64,000 bases of DNA, taken from contig NZ_SJDL01000007.1 of assembly GCF_004327985.1 (NCBI RefSeq), positions 1-64,000 of the forward strand. Direction: 5' to 3'. Origin of the DNA: Marinobacter halodurans (GTDB taxonomy: Bacteria; Pseudomonadota; Gammaproteobacteria; Pseudomonadales; Oleiphilaceae). The translations under genes were made by a program, and so were the position numbers. This document shows, piece by piece, positions 42,544-52,301 of the stretch. Position 1 is the stretch's first letter; the number at the start of each line of letters is the position of its first letter. The notes beneath the pieces are model-generated. The model was not told the DNA's origin, made no database searches, and saw nothing but the letters and a program-made list of their open reading frames with translations.

Positions 42544-44244
42544 ATGGCAGTTATCGGCATTGACCTGGGTACCACCAACAGTCTCGTCAGCGTCTGGCAA
42601 AACGACGAAGCGACGATCATTCCGAATGCTCTTGGCGATAAACTGACCCCCTCCGTTGTCAGTGTCGACAAGAATGGCCTGGTTCTGGTGGGCAAGGCAG
42701 CCCGGGACCGACTTGTCACCGACCCGCAGGCGACGACCTCCCAGTTCAAGCGACTCATGGGCACCTCGGAAACGGTTTCCCTGAACGGAAAACGGTTCTC
42801 CCCCGAGGAGCTTTCAGCCCTGGTGCTCAAGCAATTGAAGGCCGACGCCGAAGCCTACCTGGGGGAACCCGTCGACGAAGCGGTCATTAGCGTGCCAGCC
42901 TACTTTAACAACAACCAGCGCACGGCAACCATGAATGCCGCGCGACTGGCCGGCCTGCATGTTGAACGCCTTATCAATGAACCCACCGCGGCAGCGCTTG
43001 CTTATGGCCTGAGAGAGCATCGCGACGAGAGCACATTCATCGTCGTTGACCTTGGCGGTGGCACGTTGGACGTATCAATCCTGGAAAAATTCGACGACCT
43101 CCTGGAAGTTCATGCCACCAGCGGCGATAGCTTTCTGGGAGGTGAAGACTTCACGCAGTCGATGGTGGCGGGTGTCCTGTCCCGCTGGGATTTGGGCAAT
43201 CATCGCCTGAGCCGTGAAGAGCGGGCCCATGTCTACCGGGTTTGCGACCAGGCCAAGAAGGCGCTTTGCGAATCGTCCAGCGTGGAGGTCAGCGCGAAGA
43301 TTGCGAATCAGACTCAGGTCACCACGGTCAGTCGGGATGATCTGATGGATTTCAGTGCCACCCTGCTTGAACGCCTTCGTGTGCCTCTGGAGCGGGCGGT
43401 GCGCGATTCGGGCCTTGGCCGGGACAGCTTCGATGATGTGATCATCGTAGGTGGAGCGTCACGCATGCCGATGGTCAGGAATGCTGTGGGCCGCCTGTTT
43501 GGCCGTATTCCGTCGGCCAATCTTGATCCGGACCTCGTGGTCGCGATGGGCGCCAGCATTCAGGCCGCCCTCAAACAGCGTAACGAAGCCCTGCGTGATA
43601 CGGTTCTGACCGATGTGTGTCCGTTCAGCCTGGGGCTGGAGTCTGCGCAAAGCTTCGAGCAACGAACACGCACGGGTTTTTTCTCCGTGCTCATTCCCCG
43701 CAATACGGTGATTCCGGCCAGCCGGGTCGACCGTTTCTACACGGTCTCGGATAACCAGCAAGCGATGGAAATCAACGTCTTTCAGGGCGAGCAGCGGCTG
43801 GTCAAGAACAACATAAAAATAGGCGAACTCAAGATGCCCGTGCCTCCAGGGCCGGCTTCGAAGGAAGCGGTAGACGTTCGATTTACCTACGACATCAACG
43901 GCATTCTGGAAGTTCATGCTGAAGTGCTCAGTACGGGGTTCAAGGATCGCCTCGTTATCCGAAACACGGATACACAACTGTCTGACAAAGACATCGAGCG
44001 AGCGCTAAGCCGCCTTGAGACGCTCAAGTTCCATCCCCGCGAAGACACCGCCAACATAGCCGTCATGCAGGAAGCCGAGCGGATGTTCGCCGAAGCCCTT
44101 GGAGAAGAGCGCGACGCGATCAGCCTTTTGATTTTCGAGTTGGAGAATGCCATGGATTCCCAGGATCCTGAGCGCGTCTCCGCCGTCCGGGCCAAGGTGC
44201 AATCGCATCTCGAGGCGATTCGATCGCGGTGGGGGATGTGGTGA
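42544..44244 (+). CDS. hscC: Hsp70-class chaperone HscC
   Basis: This 566-residue Hsp70 is shorter than DnaK and has the HscC layout: IGIDLGTTNSLVSVW, INEPTAAALAYGL, VVDLGGGTLDVSIL, then the substrate-binding domain. HscC is a special Hsp70 with a high ATPase rate that works with its own J-protein and not with DnaJ. ATG at 42544 has AAGGAAG in front. The next gene, a J-protein, starts inside its stop (GTGA), an arrangement like that of hscC with djlC/djlB in enterics. Confidence 0.92.
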   Translation: MAVIGIDLGTTNSLVSVWQNDEATIIPNALGDKLTPSVVSVDKNGLVLVGKAARDRLVTDPQATTSQFKRLMGTSETVSLNGKRFSPEELSALVLKQLKADAEAYLGEPVDEAVISVPAYFNNNQRTATMNAARLAGLHVERLINEPTAAALAYGLREHRDESTFIVVDLGGGTLDVSILEKFDDLLEVHATSGDSFLGGEDFTQSMVAGVLSRWDLGNHRLSREERAHVYRVCDQAKKALCESSSVEVSAKIANQTQVTTVSRDDLMDFSATLLERLRVPLERAVRDSGLGRDSFDDVIIVGGASRMPMVRNAVGRLFGRIPSANLDPDLVVAMGASIQAALKQRNEALRDTVLTDVCPFSLGLESAQSFEQRTRTGFFSVLIPRNTVIPASRVDRFYTVSDNQQAMEINVFQGEQRLVKNNIKIGELKMPVPPGPASKEAVDVRFTYDINGILEVHAEVLSTGFKDRLVIRNTDTQLSDKDIERALSRLETLKFHPREDTANIAVMQEAERMFAEALGEERDAISLLIFELENAMDSQDPERVSAVRAKVQSHLEAIRSRWGMW

Positions 44245-45410
44245 ACGCTTGGGAAATCCTGGGAATCGAGCCTGGTAGCGACAGACGGGCGATCAAGAAG
44301 GCTTATGCCCGGTTAGCCAGGGATTGTCATCCGGAGGAGCGGCCCGAAGCGTTTATGGAGCTGCGGCAGGCCTACGAAGTGGCGCTGGAGCAACTGGCCG
44401 GTGCCGAGCCTGGCATCATGGAGGTGCCCCCCGCCGGTGTCGAACCGATGCCCGTATACCCTTCGGAGAGCGAGCCCGTACCGGAATGGGAACCGGAATA
44501 TGAGGATGGGGCACAGACGAACGACCATGTCAGCGCGAGTCCCGTGTTTGACAGTCGTGCCGTGGAGACGCTTTGTGACGATCTGGCGTCTTTTGTCAGG
44601 CGCCCCCTGGACGAGCAGTCTCCGGAGGAACTGGAAGCGATACTGGGGCACCCGTTGCTGGAGCACATGGAGGTCCGGGATTGGGTGGGATTGCGACTGC
44701 TAACCCCCTTCTGCGTGGAAATTCACGAGGCGTCCTTCAAGCAGTGCCCCTTCAGTCGGAATACGTTATTGGCTTTGGATCGGGTTTTTCATTGGAGCGC
44801 CAACTACCAGATGATGCCGGGGCTGCCGGTCGACGATTTTCACGTTCTTCTGGATGGTGCCTATGAGAGCCAGCATTCGGCCAATCAGCGGTACGGCTGG
44901 AAATGGCTGGCCAACCTGCTGTTGGGGTTCAAAGGCAGTATTACCCGCAGAGAGTGGCTGCTCGGCTTCGTTTGCATGATTCTCTGGGTGATTACGACAC
45001 TGAATATCCTGCAGGGAATCATCAACCTGGTGCCGCCGCAGCCCTACCACTCACTATTATTTCTTGGTGTTGGTTTGGTGGGGCTGTACAGCTTTATCTG
45101 CCTGACGATCAAACGCGCCGTCGACGCCGGTGTCAACCGTTTGGGGGCACTGATAATGGCAACGTTATTCCCGTTCGTGATTCCGTTGTACATCGTCGGT
45201 GCGCCGCAACAACGGGCGGATGTCCCGGACCCTCGTCTCCAGTTCATGGACCACCTTGATTTGGCATATTGGGATGTGCGTGACCAGCTTCCCCAATCCG
45301 GCTTCATGCAGAAGGTGAAACAGTTCTACCGAAGGTTATCCGGAAGGGTGTTCGGAAAGTTGGGTATCGTCTTTGTCGTCGGCCTGGCGCTGACTCCCTG
45401 GGTGAACTAG
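44241..45410 (+). CDS. J-domain protein with C-terminal DUF805 membrane domain, HscC partner
   Basis: This 389-residue protein starts with a J-like domain (NAWEILGIEPGSDRRAIKKA, residues 1-50). The HPD motif that activates Hsp70 is HPE here (RDCHPEERPEAF). The middle (60-230) is acidic then helical. Residues about 230-330 are a DUF805-type set of membrane helices (GSITRREWLLGFVCMILW, IKRAVDAGVNRLG). GTG at 44241 is chosen because it overlaps the hscC stop (GTGA) and follows GGGGGA. It probably positions HscC at the inner membrane. Confidence 0.85.
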   Translation: MNAWEILGIEPGSDRRAIKKAYARLARDCHPEERPEAFMELRQAYEVALEQLAGAEPGIMEVPPAGVEPMPVYPSESEPVPEWEPEYEDGAQTNDHVSASPVFDSRAVETLCDDLASFVRRPLDEQSPEELEAILGHPLLEHMEVRDWVGLRLLTPFCVEIHEASFKQCPFSRNTLLALDRVFHWSANYQMMPGLPVDDFHVLLDGAYESQHSANQRYGWKWLANLLLGFKGSITRREWLLGFVCMILWVITTLNILQGIINLVPPQPYHSLLFLGVGLVGLYSFICLTIKRAVDAGVNRLGALIMATLFPFVIPLYIVGAPQQRADVPDPRLQFMDHLDLAYWDVRDQLPQSGFMQKVKQFYRRLSGRVFGKLGIVFVVGLALTPWVN

Positions 45411-45500
45411 CTGAAAGCGATGTGATTCGAATCAAGGAAGTCTGACTCACACACTTTTAGGCAATAATGCCGACACAGGAATCGGAAGTCGTGGTGGTTA

Positions 45501-46463
45501 CTAGCTCAACCCCGACCGAATCACGTCAAACATGTCCAGAATCCGGGCCACATACGGATCCTTGGGGTGGAAGCTGCTTTGGGTTCGGATCTTCACGTCT
45601 CTTTCCAGGTGGTCCAGTAGTTGGTTCAGGCGCCGCCGGTGTATACCGACTGCGGCCTGAATGGGATCCGAGATCACACCGGACAAAGCCGCCAGCGCCG
45701 CCAGTGCGGCCATGACCGCCACCATGACGCCCGCTGTGGTCGCCAGCGACGGTTCCGGTGGAAACCAGCTGTAGTACCACTCGCCAATCGTTTCACCCAG
45801 GATGAAATCCCGGGCCGCCATGAACTTGGCCAGCATGGACGCGAGCACCACCCCGATCCCGATGCCACCAGGGGTAAACTTCTGGAATGCAAACGCCCCC
45901 AGCACGGTGCATGAAATGCTGTTGGTGATATCGGCGGAAGCCGTTCGGGTGATCCGGTACTGGTTGAGAGCGTCGGCGACCAAAGGCTCCATCAGGGTGG
46001 TAAAACGCCGATGATCGACCGGCTCACCGGCATGGCGCGAATAGGCGGCCTCCAGGGCATCAATCACGTAGTCCTCCAGCAGCGGGTCGGCCCGACCATC
46101 GTTCAGCAGGTCCGTCAGGATCAGGTCCGAGATATGCTGCTGGACCCGAGTGGTAAAGCCGGCGGGCACCCGATCGGCCCAATCATGCAGCCACTCCAGT
46201 CCGCGACGATGTCGAACCAGGACCCGGACCAGGCACGCCAGGGCATAGACCGGAGCCCAGAGCAGGTTGATCGGCGCCCGGAGCATATCCCATCCCAGGG
46301 CGATCCGGTTGGTCTCGATGGCACCGGGGTAATGGAAGTGACGATCCACAAACGCCGGCACCCGTGCTCGGCAGTCATCGAAATAGCGCGCAATACCCGA
46401 GTGGATGGCATGCTCGATCTCGGTTTCGGAGACATTCGGCACGGACGATAGGGTATGGAGCAT
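45501..46463 (-). CDS. Membrane protein of unknown function (DUF6635-like)
   Basis: The 320-residue protein has amphipathic N-terminal segments (FVDRHFHYPGAIETNRIALGW), then hydrophobic stretches about 60-90 and 240-270 (SLATTAGVMVAVMAALAALA) and a basic C-terminus. I recall it as DUF6635, a family found in Marinobacter and relatives with no known role. It is divergent from the diguanylate cyclase at 46707, with a 243-base gap between. Confidence 0.6.
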   Translation of the reverse strand: MLHTLSSVPNVSETEIEHAIHSGIARYFDDCRARVPAFVDRHFHYPGAIETNRIALGWDMLRAPINLLWAPVYALACLVRVLVRHRRGLEWLHDWADRVPAGFTTRVQQHISDLILTDLLNDGRADPLLEDYVIDALEAAYSRHAGEPVDHRRFTTLMEPLVADALNQYRITRTASADITNSISCTVLGAFAFQKFTPGGIGIGVVLASMLAKFMAARDFILGETIGEWYYSWFPPEPSLATTAGVMVAVMAALAALAALSGVISDPIQAAVGIHRRRLNQLLDHLERDVKIRTQSSFHPKDPYVARILDMFDVIRSGLS

Positions 46464-46706
46464 ATGGTCGGTGTCTCTGAAGGTCGGTGTGTGGCCGGTG
46501 CATTAGACAGCAATGGAAAGCCCGAGGACAATGTTTCCGGACAGCACTGAACCATTCGCTGAACGGTCATAAAATACGCGGTGTTTTCCGGCCTTGGGTG
46601 TCGGTCGGGCTGACAGGCGCACTGTAGTGACCAACGGATCCGGACCATTGGGACGGTGGAAGCGTTGTCTATACTGCAACTACCAGACAGGGAGAGTGAT
46701 ACGCCT

Positions 46707-47861
46707 ATGCCGAAATCCCTTTCCGGACAACGTGACAGGGAAGAAGCGACGCGGAATCAGGAAACCGCGGCACGGTTGCGTGAAGAGCGTCGTAGGGCGG
46801 CTACCGATGAGCACCGACAGGCTGCAAACAGAATACTGCTTTTTATCTTCGTCGACCTCGTGCTGCTCAGTGGGTATTTGATGACGGGGGCTGTCAGCGT
46901 AACCGAAGTCACTGTGTTCGGTATTCTGGGCGTTTGTGAAGTGGGTTTCTTCCGGTTTGCCATCGCGCGTGGATGGCATCTTCTGAACGCCGGCGTAGGC
47001 CTGTCTTTTGGGATAACCTGTTTGTTCTCGGCACATATATTGGGGTTTGCCTTTTACGTGCCACAGGTGGGGGTGTTGATGCTGATGCTCCTCATCACGG
47101 TGATTGCGATGACCGCCCTGACACTGCCAGTGAAGTACACGGCTATGCTGTGCACGGTGATCGGGTTGTGCGCTGCCGTGCTAATGCATGTGCGCAATAC
47201 CCGACTCACTATGCCGATGGGCAGCTGGCCTGAACAGGTGCTGAGCGCTTTGTGGTTCGCTTTGCTTCTGGGGCGGGGCGCCTTGCTCAATCTGAAAGGG
47301 CGGGAGTTGAGGGTGGCGCTGGGTCGCGAGAGTGCTGCCCTGGCCGAGGCATTGGATCAGCTGGAGCACTCCGCCACTCGAGATGAACTGACCGGCGTGC
47401 CTAATCGTCGCGCTGCGATGAATGTGCTCTCCGAGGAACTGGCCCGGTCCCGGCGTACCGGGCGCCCTTTCAGCGTCGCTTTGTTCGATGTTGACAAATT
47501 CAAACAAATCAACGACCTGTTGGGCCATGGTGCGGGCGATCAGGTGTTGATGCAGTTTGCCTCTGTGGCCAGCGCGGCCGTCCGCGATACGGATTGCTTC
47601 TCACGTTTTGGCGGGGAAGAGTTCTTGCTGATCATGCCCGAACAGCTCAACCCGGACAGCGCGGCACTGGCTGCGGATCGTTTGCGTCGTTTAATCGAGC
47701 AGTATCCATGGAGCACCATAGATCAGAACCTGGTGGTAACGGTCTCGGCCGGTGTGTCGACCTTGAATGGCTTGGAGAGCGCGGAGCAGTTGATCGCGCG
47801 AGCGGACAAGGGGCTATACGTGGCCAAGAATGAGGGGCGGAACCGGGTGTGTATTGGCTGA
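46707..47861 (+). CDS. Membrane diguanylate cyclase (GGDEF)
   Basis: This 384-residue protein has five to six membrane helices in residues 35-190 (ILLFIFVDLVLLSGYLM and others). A GGDEF domain of about 160 residues then ends the protein. The active site is GGEEF in SRFGGEEFLLIM, with RDTD five residues before as an I-site, so product inhibition is likely. ATG at 46707 is preferred to a GTG at 46656. The first 30 residues are basic and soluble. The signal sensed by the membrane part is unknown. Confidence 0.88.
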   Translation: MPKSLSGQRDREEATRNQETAARLREERRRAATDEHRQAANRILLFIFVDLVLLSGYLMTGAVSVTEVTVFGILGVCEVGFFRFAIARGWHLLNAGVGLSFGITCLFSAHILGFAFYVPQVGVLMLMLLITVIAMTALTLPVKYTAMLCTVIGLCAAVLMHVRNTRLTMPMGSWPEQVLSALWFALLLGRGALLNLKGRELRVALGRESAALAEALDQLEHSATRDELTGVPNRRAAMNVLSEELARSRRTGRPFSVALFDVDKFKQINDLLGHGAGDQVLMQFASVASAAVRDTDCFSRFGGEEFLLIMPEQLNPDSAALAADRLRRLIEQYPWSTIDQNLVVTVSAGVSTLNGLESAEQLIARADKGLYVAKNEGRNRVCIG

Positions 47862-48191
47862 CCATTCCGGTCAATCCCGATCGTTGGCGGCCGTTTGAAT
47901 TTTTCCCGCACCCGGCGGTGCAGCGAATTGTTCTCCAGTGCCCGGTGCTACTGCATGAGAAGAGCCTGGAGCCCAAGCCACTCGGTGGCGGCGTTTTACC
48001 GAGTGTGCCGGTACTGGCGATACCGCGCGAGTACGGCATTTAACGATGTTTTCCCGGTCTCTTAAGACACGCTCCAAGCCCCGGGTTTTGAAAGGCTTGG
48101 GACTGATCCATCACGCCGTCGTCCCGGTTTCGAAAGATCTGGTCTTCCAGACCCTGGCCCGGTAGCCGGATCATAAGGGATGTAACAACCG
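47862..48191. other. 330-base gap with a hairpin
   Basis: CCAAGCC (48074-48080) and GGCTTGG (48094-48100) form a 7-base stem, the only structure I can support. The gap lies between the converging cyclase and DUF5062 genes, so the stem may end transcription on either strand. A plus-strand frame at 47849-48043 has no ribosome site. Confidence 0.4.
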
Positions 48192-48431
48192 CTAACCCTC
48201 CTGCCTTGAGGCCCAGATTGCCAGCTTGTGCTGAATCGACTTCTGGGAGACCTGGTCCTCCGGTAATGCCTGAATCAGCTTGTCGTGCACCAGGAGCCGG
48301 TAGATGTATTCACACTTTGCAGTTGCCGAATCAGTGGGTTCAAATTCCACAACACCACGTTTCTCGCCATAGGCTACGCCCAGTGCGATGGCCTTTTTCA
48401 CCAGTTCTTTTTCATTTTTGAGTTTCTTCAT
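48192..48431 (-). CDS. DUF5062 family protein
   Basis: This 79-residue protein starts MKKLKNEKELVKKAIALGVA at 48431, with GGGGGAAG in front. The family is small, cytosolic and found in Vibrio, Shewanella and relatives, with helices and a conserved YRLLVHDKLIQALPEDQ segment. The role is unknown. It is a single-gene unit, though an open frame of doubtful standing ends 35 bases upstream. Confidence 0.8.
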   Translation of the reverse strand: MKKLKNEKELVKKAIALGVAYGEKRGVVEFEPTDSATAKCEYIYRLLVHDKLIQALPEDQVSQKSIQHKLAIWASRQEG

Positions 48432-48465
48432 GGCTGTTCTTCCCCCTGGTACCTGGCCGTCTGTG

Positions 48466-48696
48466 CTAACCATCATAGTCCACTGTTCGCGGAGGCAGAT
48501 CTATTTTCTGTCTTGCCATTTTCATTTGAGTTCTAAAGTTGGCCGCCCCCAGCGTGCGACTCTCACTCCAAACAAACTTTTCACTTTTTCGGGAACACCA
48601 CGACTTCCCATATACGGTCTCCGAAAACTCGAAAATGATGTCGCTGGAATCCTCGCATTTCAGGTTGCGAAAGTGCCCGGTCGTATAGCGCGCCAA
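48466..48696 (-). CDS. Doubtful small ORF, 76 residues
   Basis: TTG at 48696 starts a frame with coding-like composition (KCEDSSDIIFEFSETVYGK, ending PPRTVDYDG) between the DUF5062 gene and the binding-protein gene on the same strand. No strong ribosome site is seen, and a stop codon sits just before the start. It may be a real orphan, a decayed gene end, or chance. Its AT content is higher than that of the neighbours. Confidence 0.3.
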   Translation of the reverse strand: MARYTTGHFRNLKCEDSSDIIFEFSETVYGKSWCSRKSEKFVWSESRTLGAANFRTQMKMARQKIDLPPRTVDYDG

Positions 48697-48765
48697 GTCT
48701 CACGCCGTCGAGTCCGCTGGCCCGGTCCGGGAAGCAGGACATCATCGTAAGCAAAAGCGCATGGC

Positions 48766-49722
48766 CTAACAGTCGCGCTTTGCGCGTTGCTCACAGCCGC
48801 CTGCGGTGGTGGATGAGGTGAAGAGGAAATAGTGGGCGAAAACGTCCCCCAGAGCATGCAAATCCAGGGATTCGAGGGGCTGCTCCTGCGGTACGGACAG
48901 CTCCGGCAGGGCAATCACCCGGCGCTTTGCCAGGTTGATGGGCGGTTCGAAGACGGCGCGGTAGTGCTTTCTCGCCAGGGTGTGGATGAGCCCGGTGCGG
49001 CTGGCCTCTGGCATCAGCCTGTTAAGCGTGCGGTACAGCTCCTCATCCCGGGGAGATATGTAGAGGACGTGATCCTTGTTATACACCAGAACCAACCGCT
49101 GCTCGACATCCAGGTTCGGATGTTCACGCCATTCCGAGGCCATTTCCTGAGCGCCCCTGGGTAAATAGTCGATGCCCCGGTTACCAACTGCGACCATGTC
49201 GTACAACCGCCGCCATTCACCAGGCATTCCGATCACCGGCAGTTTATTGGCCAGCCAGATCTGGTAGTCAAGCCATGAACTGCCCATGCCTCCGACCACG
49301 CCCAAGGCTCGGAAATCATCGAGGGATTTAACCTGGTTGTATTGGTCTTGCTGGCCTTTGGGGATGAAGAGGATGCGCTGATTCATCAGGTTATCGGTCA
49401 TGGCCACCCGCACGGCCCGGAATCGAGCGTTGCGTGAGGCTGTCTCGCCCATCATCATGACACTGATCATGCCCTGTTCCAGAAGCCACTCCAGGCGGGC
49501 GGGGGAGACGTCCGATACCTTTACAATGTCTACATCATACCCGTCCGCTTCCAACACGCGCGTCAGCAATTCAGACAGGTAGTCGAATTCGGTCAAGTCA
49601 CCCAGCCTGAGCGTCAGGTGCATGCCAGCCATGGCCGGCGCAGACATCACAAGGACCGCAAGGGCTGTCAGTACAGTCCGCCAGAAGGACTTATGAAGAC
49701 GTGCGGTCCTGTGGGGCATCAC
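48766..49722 (-). CDS. Periplasmic solute-binding-type protein (family 3)
   Basis: The 318-residue protein has a signal peptide (about residues 10-32, TALAVLVMSAPAMAG). The fold is that of family-3 binding proteins: LRLGDLTEFDYLSELLTRVL, then MMGETASRNARF, VGGMGSSWLDYQIW. A helical tail ends it. No transport genes adjoin. Its type is often linked with sensing. The start at 49722 overlaps no other gene. Confidence 0.75.
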   Translation of the reverse strand: MMPHRTARLHKSFWRTVLTALAVLVMSAPAMAGMHLTLRLGDLTEFDYLSELLTRVLEADGYDVDIVKVSDVSPARLEWLLEQGMISVMMMGETASRNARFRAVRVAMTDNLMNQRILFIPKGQQDQYNQVKSLDDFRALGVVGGMGSSWLDYQIWLANKLPVIGMPGEWRRLYDMVAVGNRGIDYLPRGAQEMASEWREHPNLDVEQRLVLVYNKDHVLYISPRDEELYRTLNRLMPEASRTGLIHTLARKHYRAVFEPPINLAKRRVIALPELSVPQEQPLESLDLHALGDVFAHYFLFTSSTTAGGCEQRAKRDC

Positions 49723-49943
49723 GGGGCACCCGAAATACCGTTGCGCCGGGGCGATACATTAAGTTTATGGGAGAGTTTGTATACCGGCAAGCCTGAGCGT
49801 CAGCTTCTGCCCGGCCATCCGCATCATCTGCGCCGCGCCACCTTAATGGCTGCCATGTTGGTTCTGCCCATCTGCTGTTTCCCCCAGAAACTACAGATCC
49901 GGTCTCCGGGCTGGTCCCTTTGGTCGCCGTGCCACATCCGGAA

Positions 49944-49955
49944 CGTATACAATAG
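49944..49955 (+). promoter_or_regulatory. GntR-type operator at the regulator's own gene
   Basis: CGTATACAATAG lies 36 bases before the GntR gene start. It shares GTATACAAT with the site at 54787 in the purine locus, so both are likely bound by this regulator. Confidence 0.5.
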
Positions 49956-49990
49956 GTAGCCATATTGGATAAACCAGAAGGGGGTTGTTG

Positions 49991-50749
49991 ATGAGTCAGA
50001 GCTGGGCAGCGCCAGAATCCACTGCTACCGGCCATGAACCAGCTACACCCAAGCGGCAGAAAAAGCGTGGTGACGGGGCTGAGCGCCTGGATACGATCTA
50101 TCGTTCGATCAGTGACGCGGTTATCGAGCACAGGCTTAAACCCGGTGTTCGTCTGCGTGAGGACGCGCTCGCCGAGGTCTTCGGTGTCAGCCGCACGGGC
50201 ATCCGCAAAGTGCTGCAACGGCTGGCCCTGGAGCAGTTGGTCACACTGACGCCCCGTCGTGGCGCCAGCGTTACCCGGCCGTCGGTGGATGAAGCAAAGG
50301 ACGTTTTTGAGGCCCGCCAGATGGTGGAATGCGGTCTCATGGAAGCGGCGGCCCGGCGTATAACCGCGGCGGATGTCAAGAGCCTGCGTGACATGGCGCG
50401 GCGGGAGCGAGAGGCGTTGCGCAACCGCGAGCAGAGGGTCGCCATTAAGTGCTCGGCGGCGTTTCACGGACGCCTGGCTGAGCTTTCAGGGAACAAAACC
50501 CTGGCCGATTTTGTTGGCCAGCTATGCTCCCGGTCGTCGCTGATCCTGGCTGTTTACGGCAATACCGGCCACCTGGGCTGTGAATCCCATGACCACGATA
50601 ACCTGATTGAGCTTCTCGCGGCCGGTGAGGGCAGAAAGGCCCGTGATTTCATGGGGCGCCACCTCAAGTCTATAGAGGCTTCCCTGTCGATTGTCGAGGA
50701 GCCTGAGGCGGCTCCTGACTTGCGGGATATTTTTTCCGTCAATCCGTAA
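49991..50749 (+). CDS. GntR/FadR-family regulator (FCD domain)
   Basis: The 252-residue protein has a winged HTH (residues 35-100, AEVFGVSRTGIRKVLQRLAL) and an FCD ligand domain after it (about 110-230), of the all-helical metal-binding type. ATG at 49991 follows AGAAGGGGG. It is next to the NCS1 and allantoin genes and shares an operator-like motif with their divergent promoter, so it should control purine breakdown, probably as a repressor lifted by a pathway product. Confidence 0.88.
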   Translation: MSQSWAAPESTATGHEPATPKRQKKRGDGAERLDTIYRSISDAVIEHRLKPGVRLREDALAEVFGVSRTGIRKVLQRLALEQLVTLTPRRGASVTRPSVDEAKDVFEARQMVECGLMEAAARRITAADVKSLRDMARREREALRNREQRVAIKCSAAFHGRLAELSGNKTLADFVGQLCSRSSLILAVYGNTGHLGCESHDHDNLIELLAAGEGRKARDFMGRHLKSIEASLSIVEEPEAAPDLRDIFSVNP

Positions 50750-50763
50750 CTGTTCTGGTAGGG

Positions 50764-50790
50764 TGCCCCGGTTGACCAGCGACCGGGGCA
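50764..50790. terminator. Hairpin between GntR and permease genes
   Basis: TGCCCCGG (50764-50771) and CCGGGGCA (50783-50790) form an 8-bp GC stem with an 11-base loop, between two converging genes. A two-way terminator fits; no T-run follows. Confidence 0.6.
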
Positions 50791-50810
50791 TCTCAAGGGC
50801 AGGCAAGTGC

Positions 50811-52301
50811 TCAGCTTTTCGGCTGGGCTGGCGCCATCGGTTCGCTGCTGAGCATCAGGAGGCGATAGAGCCCGCCACCCAGTGCCGCACCGATCAGCCA
50901 GCCGTAACCGCTCAGCTCACTCAAGGCGGGGACCAGGACCGTTGAAATGGAAAAGATAGCGGCCACGCCAAAAGCCATCAGCGCCCTGGTGTTCCAGCCT
51001 TTCACGTAGTGGTAGGCGCCACCGGGATCGGAAGAGAACAGCTGTTCCATATCGAGGTGTTGGCGTTTTACAAAGTAGTAATCGGCAACGATGATGCCAT
51101 AGAAGGGGGCCAGTATAGCTCCGAGTGCATTCACGAAGCCCGGCACGCCAATCTGGCTGATCACTGAAAGCCACAGCGCCCCCACGAAGAAAGCGATCGT
51201 TGCGGTGATGAGCCCGCCCACCTTGAAGCTGATCTTGCCGGGAAAGAGATTGGCCAGGTCATAGGCTGGAGGGATAAAGTTGGCGACCAGGTTGATACCG
51301 ACGGTGGCCGCGAAGAAGGTCAACGCTGCGACAATGGTCAGTGGCACGGAATCGACGCGTTCAACGATCTCGGCAGGATTGGTCAGGGCTTCGCCAAACA
51401 GCACGATGGTGCCGGCGGTGATGATCAGGGCGATAAAGGAGAAAAACGCCACGTTCACCGGTAGCCCCAGCAGGTTGCCGAGTTTCATGTCACGTTCGCT
51501 ACGGACAAAGCGTGTGAAGTCGCCAAAATTGATCACCACCGCTGCGAAATAGGCGACCATCGTGCCGACAACGGCCAGGAAAGCCCCGACCGGATTTCCG
51601 GACTGCTCGCCACCGCTATTGAAGATTGAGCCCACGGCGGGCAGCAGGTCGCTACCCGCCTGGTACCAGACGACGAGCATGAGCGCCATCATGACCACAT
51701 AGACCAGTGGTCCGGCCCAGTTCAGGAAGCGCTTGATAGGCTCGATTCCCTGCCAGAAGATGGCAATCTGGAAGACCCAGACGATCACAAATGACAGCCA
51801 GGCGACGCCTGACAAACCGAGGAACGTTGCCCCGTCGCCTGGACCATACATGGCGGTGATCAACAAGGCCACGGCGGTAGAGGCAAAGTAGGTCTGCACG
51901 CCGTACCAGAAAATGCCCACGGTAGCCCTGAGCATGGCGGGGAAGTTGGCGCCCCGTATCCCCATGCTGGCACGGATCAGTACCGGGAAGGGGATGCCGT
52001 ATTTAACGCTGGGCTTGCCGGTCAGGTTGACCAGGAACATTACGATGAAGCCGGCCAGGATAATGGCCGACATCACCGCCCAGCCGTTTAGCCCGTAGGA
52101 CAGGAAAAGCGAAGCGGCCAGGGTGTAGCCGAACAGGCTCTGGATGTCGTTGGACCATACATTGAAGATTTCAAACCAGCCCCAGGATCGTTTGCTGCGC
52201 TGAATTGGTGCGAGGTCCTTGTTGTAGAGAGTGGGGTCGATCTGGCGAATGTTCAGTTCGCTGTCTTTCATGGGTGTCACCACTGTGTCGGTAGTTTTCA
52301 T
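50811..52301 (-). CDS. NCS1 permease 2 (allantoin/hydantoin/purine type)
   Basis: This 496-residue protein has the NCS1 12-helix layout: NVWSNDIQSLFGYTLAASLF near the N-terminus, then GIPFPVLIRASMGIRGANFP, WYGVQTYF and FGDFTRFVRS. These are proton- or sodium-coupled symporters for nucleobases, hydantoins or allantoin. Its ATG (52301) overlaps the TGA of the permease before it (ATGA), so the pair is co-translated. The two are similar but not copies, and either could be the allantoin carrier. Confidence 0.87.
   Translation of the reverse strand: MKTTDTVVTPMKDSELNIRQIDPTLYNKDLAPIQRSKRSWGWFEIFNVWSNDIQSLFGYTLAASLFLSYGLNGWAVMSAIILAGFIVMFLVNLTGKPSVKYGIPFPVLIRASMGIRGANFPAMLRATVGIFWYGVQTYFASTAVALLITAMYGPGDGATFLGLSGVAWLSFVIVWVFQIAIFWQGIEPIKRFLNWAGPLVYVVMMALMLVVWYQAGSDLLPAVGSIFNSGGEQSGNPVGAFLAVVGTMVAYFAAVVINFGDFTRFVRSERDMKLGNLLGLPVNVAFFSFIALIITAGTIVLFGEALTNPAEIVERVDSVPLTIVAALTFFAATVGINLVANFIPPAYDLANLFPGKISFKVGGLITATIAFFVGALWLSVISQIGVPGFVNALGAILAPFYGIIVADYYFVKRQHLDMEQLFSSDPGGAYHYVKGWNTRALMAFGVAAIFSISTVLVPALSELSGYGWLIGAALGGGLYRLLMLSSEPMAPAQPKS

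Noticed and set aside
47849-48043. Plus-strand frame of 64 codons after the diguanylate cyclase
   Set aside because: No ribosome site and no motif; it overlaps the cyclase end in another phase.
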